This document shows, in pieces, positions 1 to 7,394 of a stretch of DNA of 64,000 bases. Both the position numbers and the translations under genes were made by a program. Within the stretch, counting starts at the first letter, position 1. Each line of letters begins with the position of its first letter. Origin of the DNA: VRUE01 sp963703235 (lineage in GTDB: Bacteria > Actinomycetota > Thermoleophilia > Solirubrobacterales > 70-9); the NCBI GenBank assembly GCA_963703235.1, contig OY969802.1, positions 1,054,001 through 1,118,000 of the forward strand, read 5' to 3'. The notes below the pieces were generated by a model, which had not been told where the DNA came from, did not search any database, and saw only the letters and a program-made list of their open reading frames with translations.

Positions 1-202
1 TCGCGGCGGCCGCCCCACGCGCCAGCGCTTCGGGGAGCGCAGCGGCGCTGCCGGCCAGGGTGAAGACGGTGCGGTTGTGGTCCGCGTCGGAATGGCGATC
101 GAGCAGGGAGACGCCCGCGGCGAGAGCGCGCTCCAGCGCAGCAATTCGGGCCTCGTCGCGGCCCTCGGAGACGTTGGGGACGGCGAGCAGCAGCGCGGCC
201 AC
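1..202 (-). CDS. ftcD: Glutamate formimidoyltransferase, N-terminal part (cut by window edge)
   Basis: Only the first 67 codons lie in the window. From a GTG at 202 the frame reads VAALLLAVPNVSEGRDEARI and later DADHNRTVFTLAG; the VPNxSEGRD and DADHNRTVFT motifs are typical of the N-terminal formiminotransferase domain. The family moves a formimino group from formiminoglutamate to tetrahydrofolate during histidine breakdown, in the cytoplasm. The start lies three bases after the stop codon of the aminopeptidase gene upstream, so the two are probably co-translated. Whether a cyclodeaminase domain follows cannot be seen. Confidence 0.8.
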   Translation of the reverse strand, partial: MAALLLAVPNVSEGRDEARIAALERALAAGVSLLDRHSDADHNRTVFTLAGSAAALPEALARGAAAA

Positions 203-205
203 CGT

Positions 206-1162
206 CTAGACGGCCAGCTCGCCGGCCTCGACGATGGTCGTGCCGTCGACTTCGACCGTCGGCTCCAGCACCACGCAGTCGAGGTGGACCGGCACCTGGA
301 CGGTGCCGCCGATCGCCGCCGAGGCCCCGAAGGCGACGTGGGCGGAGCCGAGGATCTTCTCGTCCTCGAGGATGTTGCCGGTGACGATCGCCTCTTCGTT
401 GGTCCCGATCCCAAGCTCGGCCACGTTGGTCCCGTCGGCTCCGTGCTCGGTCAGGAGCTCCATCAAGCGCTCGCCCTCGGCGCCGCTGGCGTCGGTCAGA
501 TGGCCGTCGCTGACGCTGAGCTCGACCGGGGTGTCGAGCTTTCCGATCCCGGCGATCGAGCCGTCGACGACAAGGGTCCCCTCGGACGTGCCCTCGAGCG
601 GGGCGATGAAGGCCTCGCCGCAGGGGATGTTCCCGAAGGCTCCTCGTTTGCTGAGGACGCCGGCGTCGACGATCGCCGTCCGCCCGGTCAGGCCGAGCCG
701 CAGGTCGCTGCCGTGCGGGCAGGTCATCCTCGCCTCGGCACCGGCGCCGAGGATGCGACTGAGCAGGGTGCCCCGCTTCCTCAGCAATTTCATCTCGGCG
801 CCCATCACCCGTGCCAGCATTTCCTCGGTGACGCCGGGCATCGAGGCTACCCGGACGCCCGCCTCGCTGGCGGCCTTCCGCGCTTCGGTGTGGGAGATCG
901 ACTGGATGGTCGGCGCCACGACGATGTCGGCGGCGAGCATCGCGGCGGCCACCGCCTCGGGGGGCTCGGCGGCATGCGATTCGCGCTCCGAGATGACCGC
1001 CAGGGTCGCTTCGCCGCCCTCGCCCTGGGCATTGATGCGCAAGAGGGCGCCGAGCTCTTCCGTCGGCGGGTTGCAGACGACCAGCACTTCTTCGCCCGGC
1101 TGCAGGCCGAGGCACTCGCGGATCACGGTGCTGACCGCCCTATCCAGCGCTTCGGTCGTCAT
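206..1162 (-). CDS. M29-family (AmpS-type) aminopeptidase
   Basis: A 318-residue cytoplasmic protein resembling the M29 aminopeptidases, which remove N-terminal residues from peptides using metal ions. The family pattern is visible in the second half: GNIPCGEAFIAPLEGTSEG, VAELGIGTN and DEKILGSAHVAFG followed by a HLD segment that in the family supplies metal ligands. It is shorter than classical members (about 370-410 residues), mainly at the N-terminus. The ATG at 1162 is preferred to an in-frame TTG nine bases upstream; TAGCCT lies eight bases before the ATG and could be a -10 box. It is followed three bases later by ftcD. Substrate range is not predictable. Confidence 0.75.
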   Translation of the reverse strand: MTTEALDRAVSTVIRECLGLQPGEEVLVVCNPPTEELGALLRINAQGEGGEATLAVISERESHAAEPPEAVAAAMLAADIVVAPTIQSISHTEARKAASEAGVRVASMPGVTEEMLARVMGAEMKLLRKRGTLLSRILGAGAEARMTCPHGSDLRLGLTGRTAIVDAGVLSKRGAFGNIPCGEAFIAPLEGTSEGTLVVDGSIAGIGKLDTPVELSVSDGHLTDASGAEGERLMELLTEHGADGTNVAELGIGTNEEAIVTGNILEDEKILGSAHVAFGASAAIGGTVQVPVHLDCVVLEPTVEVDGTTIVEAGELAV

Positions 1163-1234
1163 CCCGGACAAGGCTATTCGCCGCCGTCCCGACCTGCAGG
1201 CCTCGAAGCTCGCACCGATAGCATCCGTCCTCCC

Positions 1235-1308
1235 GCCGGAGTAGCTCAGCTGGTTAGAGCAGCGGAATCATAATCCGCGTGTCGGGGGTTCGAGTCCCTC
1301 CTCCGGCA
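1235..1308 (+). tRNA. tRNA-Met (CAT), elongator type
   Basis: A complete 74-base cloverleaf. The acceptor stem GCCGGAG pairs with CTCCGGC (1301-1307), discriminator A at 1308; D stem GCTC/GAGC; anticodon stem GCGGA/TCCGC with loop ATCATAA, anticodon CAT at 1269-1271; T stem GGGGG/CCCTC with loop TTCGAGT. A paired first base (G1-C72) argues against the initiator tRNA. A tRNA-Ile2 read with lysidine has the same anticodon and cannot be excluded. CCA is not encoded. Confidence 0.93.
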
Positions 1309-1338
1309 TGGCGGCTTCACCCACGCCGAGCCGAGCGT

Positions 1339-1629
1339 TCAGTCGCAGCAGCGGTGTCCCTCGATAGCCGCGCGGACCCAGTCCGGGTGCCCATCCAGGG
1401 CGATCGTGTACAGGGGCTCCTGGCCGCCCGCGCTGCCGACCTTCTCGACGAGGTCGAACGAACAGAGCAGGTCGACGAAGTGCGACACCGCTTTTGTGGG
1501 CAGGCCCGTCATCGCGCTCAGCTGCGGGACCGCCAGCGGCGCCCCATCGATCAGGCAGCAGAGCACGTCGAGCCGTCCGTCGTGCCTCACGATCGCCTTC
1601 AACGGAGCTTCTTCGATTCTCGCGCTCAA
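1339..1629 (-). CDS. Small winged-helix DNA-binding protein
   Basis: A 96-residue protein with an ArsR/MarR-like winged-helix fold suggested by LKAIVRHDGRLDVLCCLID, then LAVPQLSAMTGLPTKAVSHF as helix-turn-helix and DLLCSFDLVEKVG plus a short strand as wing. The TTG at 1629 is chosen because AAGGGG lies five bases upstream; the frame is open further 5' but without a better signal. It probably acts as a transcription regulator. It is transcribed divergently from the XRE-type regulator at 1699, so the two may share a control region. No ligand-binding residues are obvious. Confidence 0.6.
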   Translation of the reverse strand: MSARIEEAPLKAIVRHDGRLDVLCCLIDGAPLAVPQLSAMTGLPTKAVSHFVDLLCSFDLVEKVGSAGGQEPLYTIALDGHPDWVRAAIEGHRCCD

Positions 1630-1698
1630 CCGGTCCCCTTGGCCCAACTGGTAGGTCGTAACTGAGAACCCTAGCGTATATGCTATGGCGCAGGAGGG

Positions 1699-1965
1699 GT
1701 GGTCGCGGGAGGCTTGTCCGCCTCCGTGCCGCAACCGACTTCTGCCCAACTTGGAGCTGCAATTCGCCACGTTCGCCGCTCGCGCGAGCTGAGCATCGAA
1801 GATCTCGCGGCCGCGGCCGGAATCCACTGGACCTCCGTCTCTCGGATAGAGAACGGCAGGCAGAATCCGACCTGGGACGCGGTGAGGGAGCTCGCTACCG
1901 CCCTGCACATCGAGATCGGCGACCTCGCTCGCCTCGCCGCCGAACTGCCCGCGTCCGAGGATTGA
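1699..1965 (+). CDS. XRE-family helix-turn-helix regulator
   Basis: An 88-residue protein that is almost entirely one HTH_3 domain: LGAAIRHVRRSRELSIEDLAAAAGIHWTSVSRIENGRQNPTWDAVRELATAL, in which SIEDLAAAAG and TSVSRIENG form the recognition unit. The start is uncertain: GTG at 1699 has AGGAGG immediately upstream (too close), while TTG 1714 and GTG 1726 follow GGGAGG. TATGCT near 1679 is a possible -10 box. The role is inferred only from the fold. The gene faces the threonine synthase gene tail-to-tail. Confidence 0.72.
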   Translation: MVAGGLSASVPQPTSAQLGAAIRHVRRSRELSIEDLAAAAGIHWTSVSRIENGRQNPTWDAVRELATALHIEIGDLARLAAELPASED

Positions 1966-1998
1966 GGGCCGATCGTCCAGGTGCTCGGCTGAGCGGGC

Positions 1999-3297
1999 TC
2001 AGTGAGGCGTCGGAGCGCCGGCGCCGCTGTGGCGGAATTCCGCCAGCGTCTCCTCCATCGCCGCTACTTCGCAAGCGACCATCTCCGGCCAGGGCTTGTC
2101 CGGGTGCTCGTCGAGCGTCTTGTAGCCGTTGCCGCTGATCACCGCGACGACGGTGTCGTCCGGGCCGAGCACGCCCTCGTTGGCGAGCTTCATCGTGGCG
2201 GCGATCGTCGTGCCGCCCGCAGGCTCGGTGAGGATGCCCTCGGTGGCGCCGAGCAGGTCGAGTGCCTCGAATATCTCCGGGTCGGTGGCCGTGGCCGCGG
2301 AGCCGCCGCGCGACATCACCGCGTCGACGACCAGCGGGCCGTCGCCGGGCGCGCCGATCGCCAGCGAGTGGGCGGCGGTGTGCGGCGTCTGCGCCTCGAT
2401 CTCGCCGCTGCCGTCGAGGACCGCGGTGGCGATCGGACCGCAGCCCTGCGGCTGGGCGATGTGGATCTTGGTCGCGGCGGTCTCGGCCATCCCGACCTTC
2501 TCCATCTCCCCCAGTCCCTTGTGGACGCGCGAGGAGAGGGTGCCGCCGGCGGCCGGGATCACAAAGTGGTCGGGCGAGGTCCAGTCGAGCTGCTCGACGA
2601 CCTCGTAGGCCACCGTCTTCGCCCCCTCGGCGTAGAACGGGCGCAGGGTGATGTTGGCGAACTGGATGCCGCTGGCCAGCGCCAGCTCGCGGCAGGCCCG
2701 GTTCGCCTGGTCGTAGTTGCCGTCGAGCTGGATCACGGCGGCGCCGAGCGCCCGGCAGGCGCGCGCCTTGCCGCGCTCGAGGTTGCTCGGGTAGAAGACG
2801 TAGGCGGCGGCGCCGGCCTTGGACGCCAGCGAGGCGACCGCGGTGCCGACGTTGCCGGTCGAGACGCAGCCCATCTCCTCCTTGCCCAGCTCCAGCAGGC
2901 GGGCGACGGCCATCGAGACGACCCGGTCCTTGTAGGAGAGGGACGGGCGCTGGGTGCTGTCGTCCTTGAGGTAGAGCTTGCGCAGGCCCAGCTCGGCGCC
3001 GAGCCGGTCGGCGTGGATCAGCGGCGTGCGTCCGCTGTTCTTACCGACCCGGGCCTGGGCGCGGGCGTCGACGATCGGCAGCAGCTCCTCGAAGCGCCAG
3101 ATGTTGATCGCCCGCTCGGCGGTCGGCAGCTCGGCGAGCCGCGCCGCGGCCAGCTCGTAGTCGTAGTCGATGTCGAGGCCCTGGCCGCAGCCGAGGCACT
3201 TGAAGGTCGTATCGAGAAGGGGCAGCCGGAGCCCGCAGTCGTGGCAGACCAGCTCGGTCGCGCAGGAACGGGTGCGCTGGTCCGCCGCGAGGCTCAT
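1999..3297 (-). CDS. thrC: Threonine synthase
   Basis: A 432-residue PLP enzyme that converts O-phosphohomoserine to threonine. The N-terminus carries a zinc-ribbon pattern (C18, C21, C34, C37), common in one class of threonine synthases. The PLP lysine is K123 in RPSLSYKDRV, followed by VSTGNVGTAVASLASKAG for phosphate binding and a C-terminal ISGNGYKT loop. Length and order fit the ThrC family rather than threonine dehydratase. The ATG at 3297 follows GAGGGGCG. No other threonine genes are adjacent. A related PLP lyase of the same fold type is the only alternative. Confidence 0.88.
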   Translation of the reverse strand: MSLAADQRTRSCATELVCHDCGLRLPLLDTTFKCLGCGQGLDIDYDYELAAARLAELPTAERAINIWRFEELLPIVDARAQARVGKNSGRTPLIHADRLGAELGLRKLYLKDDSTQRPSLSYKDRVVSMAVARLLELGKEEMGCVSTGNVGTAVASLASKAGAAAYVFYPSNLERGKARACRALGAAVIQLDGNYDQANRACRELALASGIQFANITLRPFYAEGAKTVAYEVVEQLDWTSPDHFVIPAAGGTLSSRVHKGLGEMEKVGMAETAATKIHIAQPQGCGPIATAVLDGSGEIEAQTPHTAAHSLAIGAPGDGPLVVDAVMSRGGSAATATDPEIFEALDLLGATEGILTEPAGGTTIAATMKLANEGVLGPDDTVVAVISGNGYKTLDEHPDKPWPEMVACEVAAMEETLAEFRHSGAGAPTPH

Positions 3298-3379
3298 CGC
3301 CCCTCGTCACTCCCGCATCGCGATGGCAGGCCACCGGCCTTCGCGAATCTCCGTCGGCGTTTTCCGGTTATCCGCCCGA

Positions 3380-5599
3380 TCATGAGGGTGCGTGTATAGC
3401 AGATGGCGAACGGTCACTCAATTTTTTTTGGTCAATTTCCGGCCAAAGGCCGACCAAGTCGGGACCGTCCTCCCGCCCCAGAGCGATCAACAACTGCTCG
3501 GCGACGTGCGGGGCAAGGGGCGCCAGGACCTGTGCCAGCAGAGCCAGGGCCCCGAGCAGGGCCTCGAAGTCCTCGCGGCTGAGGCTGCCGCGGCGCTTGA
3601 CGATTCGCTTCTCGTAGTCCTGAATCCGCTCCAACAGCCGGGTCACGTTGCGGACGGCCTTGTGCATCTGCAGCTCCTCGAAATCGGCGGTGATCCGCTC
3701 GATCCCGTTCTCGCACCATTTGCCGAGCCGCTCGCGGACGAAGGCCGTGTCGGCGGCGGCCTCGGGGTCCTCGGGCGCCTCCGCGGCGGCGGCGATGCGA
3801 TCGTGGGTGTAGGTCCAGAGGTTGTTGAGGAAGCGGGAGGCGAAGCGCAGGGCGCCGTCGTTCCAGTTCAGCGTCTTGGCCGGGCCCGCCGCGTAGAGGA
3901 TCGCGAGGCGCACAGTGTCGGCGCCGTGCTCGGCGACCAGCTCGTCGGGGTCGACCACGTTGCCCAGGTGCTTGCTCATCTTGCGGCCATCGGCGATCAC
4001 CATCTCGTGGAAGAGGCAGCCGGCGAACGGCTCGCCCTCCGGCAGGAAGGAGAACGGCCCGAGGTCGCGCAGCGCCTTGGTGACGACGCGCTGGTCGAAG
4101 ACGAAGCTGCCGCTGTCGTTGCCGGCGACGAGACGCTCGGAGGGCAGCCAATGCTCGAGGTCGGGATGGTCGAACATTTCCGTCGCCCGCGCCTGCGGCG
4201 GCACCGCCGCCGGGACCCAGAGCCAGAGGGCGTCGAAATGGCAGTCCAGCGTGTCGGTCTCGCGCCGGGCGGCCGCGGAGCAGCGCGGGCATGGGACCTC
4301 GACGAAGTCGGGGCGCTCGGCCAACGGGTTCCCTTCGCCAGTCGGCTCGACGTCGCGCGGCAGGCGGACCGGCAGCTCCTCGACCCCGACCGGGACCGCG
4401 CCGCACTCCTCGCAATGGACGACCGGGATCGGCGTGCCCCAGTAGCGCTGCCGCGAGATCGAGAAGTCGGAGGCGCGGTAGCGAGTCGACTCGCGTGCCG
4501 CGGCGGCCAGGCTCTGCGCCGGTGGCCCCGCGGCCCGCGGCACCCGCGCCGCGATCGCCTCGTCCGCCTCGTCGACGGCCGGGATGCCGAGCACCGCGGT
4601 CGGGCCGAAGCGCGCGTCGACGATCGGCGAGACGAAGACGGGCAGCTCGGCCCCACCCGGATCGGCTGCCGAGGCGCCGGTGTCGATCACCGGCACCGCG
4701 GCGACGTCGCGGGCGCTGCGCTCCCAGCCGCCCGAGCGCAGCTCGTCCAGCTGCGAGGCGACCTCGGGTGCGCTAGCCCAGCTCTCGATCTGCGGATGAC
4801 GGGGAGAAAGCAGGACGAAGCTGGCAGAGGCAAGCGCATCGGCATGCGGCGTGAAAACCGTGAAGCTGCCGCCGTCGGGACCCCGCAGATCGATCTCCAC
4901 CCCATCGGTGCGACCGAGGATGTAGCGCTGGGTCTTCAGTGAGAGCTCGTCCCAGTTCTCGAGGCGCTCGAGATTGCGGTCGTTCTCCCCCAGGTAGGGG
5001 GCGATGCGCAGGAACCAGGTCGGGCGGCGGATCAACCGCACCGGGTTGTGGCAGCGCCAGCAGCGCCCGTCCTCGACCTGGAGCGCAGCCAGGGTCGTCT
5101 GGCAGGTGTCGCACCAGTCGACCGTGGCGTCGTCGCGGTAGATCAGGCCTGCCTCGAGCAAGGTCAGGAAGAGCCACTGCGACCAGCGGTACTGGGCCTC
5201 GTCGGAGCTGTAGAAGGCGCGGTCGTAATCGAAGGAGAAGCCGAGGCGCTGCATCTGACCGAGCATCCGCTCGCCGCAGCGCTCGACCCACTCGGCCGGC
5301 CGCACGCCCCGCTCGATCGCCGCCATCTCCGCCGGCAGCCCGAAGGCGTCGAAGCCGAAGCCGAAGAGGACGGCGTCGCCGCGGGCGCGGCGGAAGCGCG
5401 CGTAGGCGTCGCCAATCGAGTAGTCGCGAACGTGCCCCATGTGCAGGTTCCCCGAGGTGAACGGACTCGATGGCTTTACGTAGACGCCTTTCTGCCCGGC
5501 GCCGGGGGACGGCGTCTCGAAGGCGCCGCGCTGCGCCCAGGCTCGCTGTCGGGCGGGCTCCACCTCTGCGGGCTCGTACCGCGGCCTCTCGGGGCTCAT
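3380..5599 (-). CDS. leuS: Leucyl-tRNA synthetase-like class I synthetase with degenerate editing domain
   Basis: A 739-residue class I aminoacyl-tRNA synthetase. The HIGH motif is LHMGH in PFTSGNLHMGHVRDYSIGD, DAFGLPAE is the usual leucine-enzyme signature, and the KMSKS loop is GRKMSKHLGNVVDP. It should charge tRNA-Leu, but two parts are abnormal: the inserted editing domain has TVFTPHADAL where the family has TTRPDT, and IPAVDEAD where a HDxRD-type motif is expected, and the protein ends without the C-terminal tRNA-binding domain. It is about 100 residues shorter than usual. An in-frame ATG at 5617 is an alternative start; still longer extensions (to 5710) look untranslated. It could be the main enzyme or a specialised paralog. 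Confidence 0.78.
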   Translation of the reverse strand: MSPERPRYEPAEVEPARQRAWAQRGAFETPSPGAGQKGVYVKPSSPFTSGNLHMGHVRDYSIGDAYARFRRARGDAVLFGFGFDAFGLPAEMAAIERGVRPAEWVERCGERMLGQMQRLGFSFDYDRAFYSSDEAQYRWSQWLFLTLLEAGLIYRDDATVDWCDTCQTTLAALQVEDGRCWRCHNPVRLIRRPTWFLRIAPYLGENDRNLERLENWDELSLKTQRYILGRTDGVEIDLRGPDGGSFTVFTPHADALASASFVLLSPRHPQIESWASAPEVASQLDELRSGGWERSARDVAAVPVIDTGASAADPGGAELPVFVSPIVDARFGPTAVLGIPAVDEADEAIAARVPRAAGPPAQSLAAAARESTRYRASDFSISRQRYWGTPIPVVHCEECGAVPVGVEELPVRLPRDVEPTGEGNPLAERPDFVEVPCPRCSAAARRETDTLDCHFDALWLWVPAAVPPQARATEMFDHPDLEHWLPSERLVAGNDSGSFVFDQRVVTKALRDLGPFSFLPEGEPFAGCLFHEMVIADGRKMSKHLGNVVDPDELVAEHGADTVRLAILYAAGPAKTLNWNDGALRFASRFLNNLWTYTHDRIAAAAEAPEDPEAAADTAFVRERLGKWCENGIERITADFEELQMHKAVRNVTRLLERIQDYEKRIVKRRGSLSREDFEALLGALALLAQVLAPLAPHVAEQLLIALGREDGPDLVGLWPEIDQKKLSDRSPSAIHAPS

Positions 5600-5864
5600 C
5601 GTTCCGCAGTCTGGCATGGACCGTTGACCGCTGAGCCGCTGGGGCATATGCTGCGCCTTTAAATAGTCAAATACCTCCAAGCGATATTTGAAAATCCAGC
5701 TGTCACGCAACTGTCAAATAAGTGCAAAAAGTTGGAAATTGGGAGGAATTTCGGCCTTCGCCGTCCGGGCGTGGGCCTAGCTTGAACCGTCAAGAGACAA
5801 GTCGGCCCCGGCGGCGCTTGCGACACCCCGGGGCCTGGCCGAGACCTGAAGAGGAGGTCCCAAC
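5600..5864. promoter_or_regulatory. AT-richer control region between leuS-like gene and small gene
   Basis: This divergent spacer contains an AT-rich patch (about 5655-5760) that stands out from the GC-rich surroundings. On the minus strand TTGACA (5712-5717) and TTGACT (5665-5670) could be -35 elements for the synthetase gene, but good -10 partners are not obvious. For the plus-strand gene TAGCTT near 5778 is a candidate -10. No T-box core sequence was found. Confidence 0.35.
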
Positions 5865-6224
5865 ATGAGAGAGGGTACGAGAACCGCCCTGCTGGCAGAA
5901 GGGCGTGTTGAAGAAGAGATTGTTAAGCGGGCGATCGCTGCCGCCGCGCAGGTATCGCCCGAGGACAGGGTCCGAACCGGGCTGGAGGCGGTGATCGACT
6001 TTGCCGAGACCGATCCCGTCGCGGCCCGGGCGGCCCTGAGCGCCCTGCGCAGCGACCATGATGCCCTGGCTCGGCTCGAGGGATGCCTGCGAGGGAGCGC
6101 CGAGCGGGCGACACTGTCGCTTGGCGCCGCGATCCAGGTTGCGCTCACAGAGCTGGCCTCGCCCGCTCCCGATCTGCGTCGCCGCCTGCCCGAGCTGGAG
6201 CGCTGGCTGGAGGGCGACTGGTAG
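5865..6224 (+). CDS. Small all-helical protein of unknown function
   Basis: A 119-residue protein predicted to be helical throughout, without signal peptide or membrane segment. The strong ribosome site GAGGAGG, ending nine bases before the ATG, makes it a real gene. The region VSPEDRVRTGLEAVIDFAETDPVAARAALSAL resembles the ligand-binding half of TetR regulators, but there is no DNA-binding domain, so this similarity may be only in helix packing. It is divergent from the leuS-like gene and tail-to-tail with GtrA. No function is assigned. Confidence 0.65.
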   Translation: MREGTRTALLAEGRVEEEIVKRAIAAAAQVSPEDRVRTGLEAVIDFAETDPVAARAALSALRSDHDALARLEGCLRGSAERATLSLGAAIQVALTELASPAPDLRRRLPELERWLEGDW

Positions 6225-6248
6225 GGGCTCGCCTACGGCGCCGCTCCC

Positions 6249-6680
6249 TCAGTTCGCGAACGTCCAGAGCTTGTTTCCGACGAAGTTGATCGGCATCGCC
6301 GCGGCGACGGCGATCGCCTGCGCCGGCAGATCGGCCAGCGACGTCCCGACCACCAGCGCCTCGAGGACCGCGAGGTTGAGGAGCAGCGCGGCGACGCTGA
6401 CCGCGAAGAAGCGCAGCGCCTGGAAGGCCGGGTGGTCTTCGCCTGGCCCGAAGGTCCAGTGCCGGTTCCAGAGGAAGTTGTTGGAGACGGCGACGCAAAA
6501 GGCGCCGATCGCCGCGGCGATGTAGTGCAGCCCGATCGGATCGATGAGCAGGGAGAAGACGCCGAGGTTGATCAGGTAACCCGAGCAGCCGACCAGGCCG
6601 AACTTGAAGAGCTGCATCCAGCTCGCGGGGCGCCTCGCAGCGGCGCCGATCCTGTATGCGAGTTCGGTGGCCGGGCTCAT
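6249..6680 (-). CDS. GtrA-family membrane protein
   Basis: A 143-residue protein with four predicted membrane helices and the GtrA pattern: FGLVGCSGYLINLGVF in helix 1, NFLWNRHWTF after helix 2 and the closing INFVGNKLWTF. GtrA proteins are thought to carry lipid-linked sugars across the membrane for cell-surface glycosylation. The ATG at 6680 is the last plausible start before the first helix. No glycosyltransferase gene is adjacent, so the partner is unknown. It points away from the exported protein at 6724. Confidence 0.82.
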   Translation of the reverse strand: MSPATELAYRIGAAARRPASWMQLFKFGLVGCSGYLINLGVFSLLIDPIGLHYIAAAIGAFCVAVSNNFLWNRHWTFGPGEDHPAFQALRFFAVSVAALLLNLAVLEALVVGTSLADLPAQAIAVAAAMPINFVGNKLWTFAN

Positions 6681-6723
6681 CGGGGCGTGAACTGACGCTG
6701 CTGGGCGTAATCTTCCGGCCCGG

Positions 6724-7347
6724 ATGCGGCCCGGAATCGCCATCATCGCAGTCCTGGCGGCGGCTGTCGCTGGCGGCCTGCTGGCCACCCTCACCGAGGG
6801 CGGCGACGCTCCCGTCCCGCCCCTCGAGGCCGGCGAACCGAGCGTCAAGGTCATCTCCCCTCGCAACGGCGCCCGCCAGACCAGTCGCGCCGTCGTCGTC
6901 AAAGTGAAGGTGGAGGACTTCCGGCTCGCGCCGGCAAGCTTCGGCGGCGAACCGCAGCTTGGCGAGGGCCACCTCCGCTTCTCCCTCAACCGGGTGCCGG
7001 ACTGCGTCGACCCGGTCAAACTGCGGCGGGCAGAGGCGAGCCCGGTCGGCAGGGGCCGCCTGGTCGGCGCCTCGTTCGACTTCCCCCGCCACGCCGGTCC
7101 CAACGGCGTGCTCGCCGAGCGGATCGGCTCCAGCGGCAGCTACTCGCCGGCGACCCGACCGGAGATCTACTACCACGAACTCCCCGCCGGCTTCTACCGC
7201 CTCGTCATCACCCTGGCCGAGAACAACGGCGCGACCACCCCCTACCACGCCGTCACCAACTTCCAGATTCTGCCGCCCCCCGGTCAGGGAGGACACCCCT
7301 GCAGGGGCGGCAAAGTTTCCAGCGCCAAGGCGGCGGTCTTCGACTAG
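6724..7347 (+). CDS. Exported protein of unknown function
   Basis: A 207-residue protein with an N-terminal hydrophobic segment (MRPGIAIIAVLAAAVAGGLL) acting as a signal or anchor. The exported part is rich in beta strands: VKVISPRNGARQTSRAVVVKVKVEDF, EGHLRFSLN and ELPAGFYRLVITLAENNG, reminiscent of Ig-like folds in which a GHLHxxLN segment precedes a polar loop. Two cysteines (in DCVDP and HPCRGG) may form a disulfide outside the cell. TAATCT lies ten bases before the ATG; no ribosome site is visible. A binding or structural role in the envelope is possible but not shown. Confidence 0.6.
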   Translation: MRPGIAIIAVLAAAVAGGLLATLTEGGDAPVPPLEAGEPSVKVISPRNGARQTSRAVVVKVKVEDFRLAPASFGGEPQLGEGHLRFSLNRVPDCVDPVKLRRAEASPVGRGRLVGASFDFPRHAGPNGVLAERIGSSGSYSPATRPEIYYHELPAGFYRLVITLAENNGATTPYHAVTNFQILPPPGQGGHPCRGGKVSSAKAAVFD

Positions 7348-7382
7348 CTTGCGGGCCGCCCGGCGGCCTTTACTTCACTTTG

Positions 7383-7388
7383 TATAGT
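7383..7388 (+). promoter_or_regulatory. TATAGT -10 box, leaderless start of ABC exporter gene
   Basis: TATAGT is followed by six bases and then ATG at 7395, the spacing expected if transcription starts at the A of the start codon. No ribosome site precedes the gene. Confidence 0.55.
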
Positions 7389-7394
7389 GGCTGG

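Noticed and set aside
5600..5710. N-terminal extension of the leucyl-tRNA synthetase-like gene to 5710
   Set aside because: The extra residues do not resemble any synthetase, the DNA is AT-rich like a promoter region, and closer ATG codons exist.
5600..5864. T-box leader upstream of the leuS-like gene
   Set aside because: No T-box core (AGGGTGG-type) or specifier hairpin could be found in the spacer.
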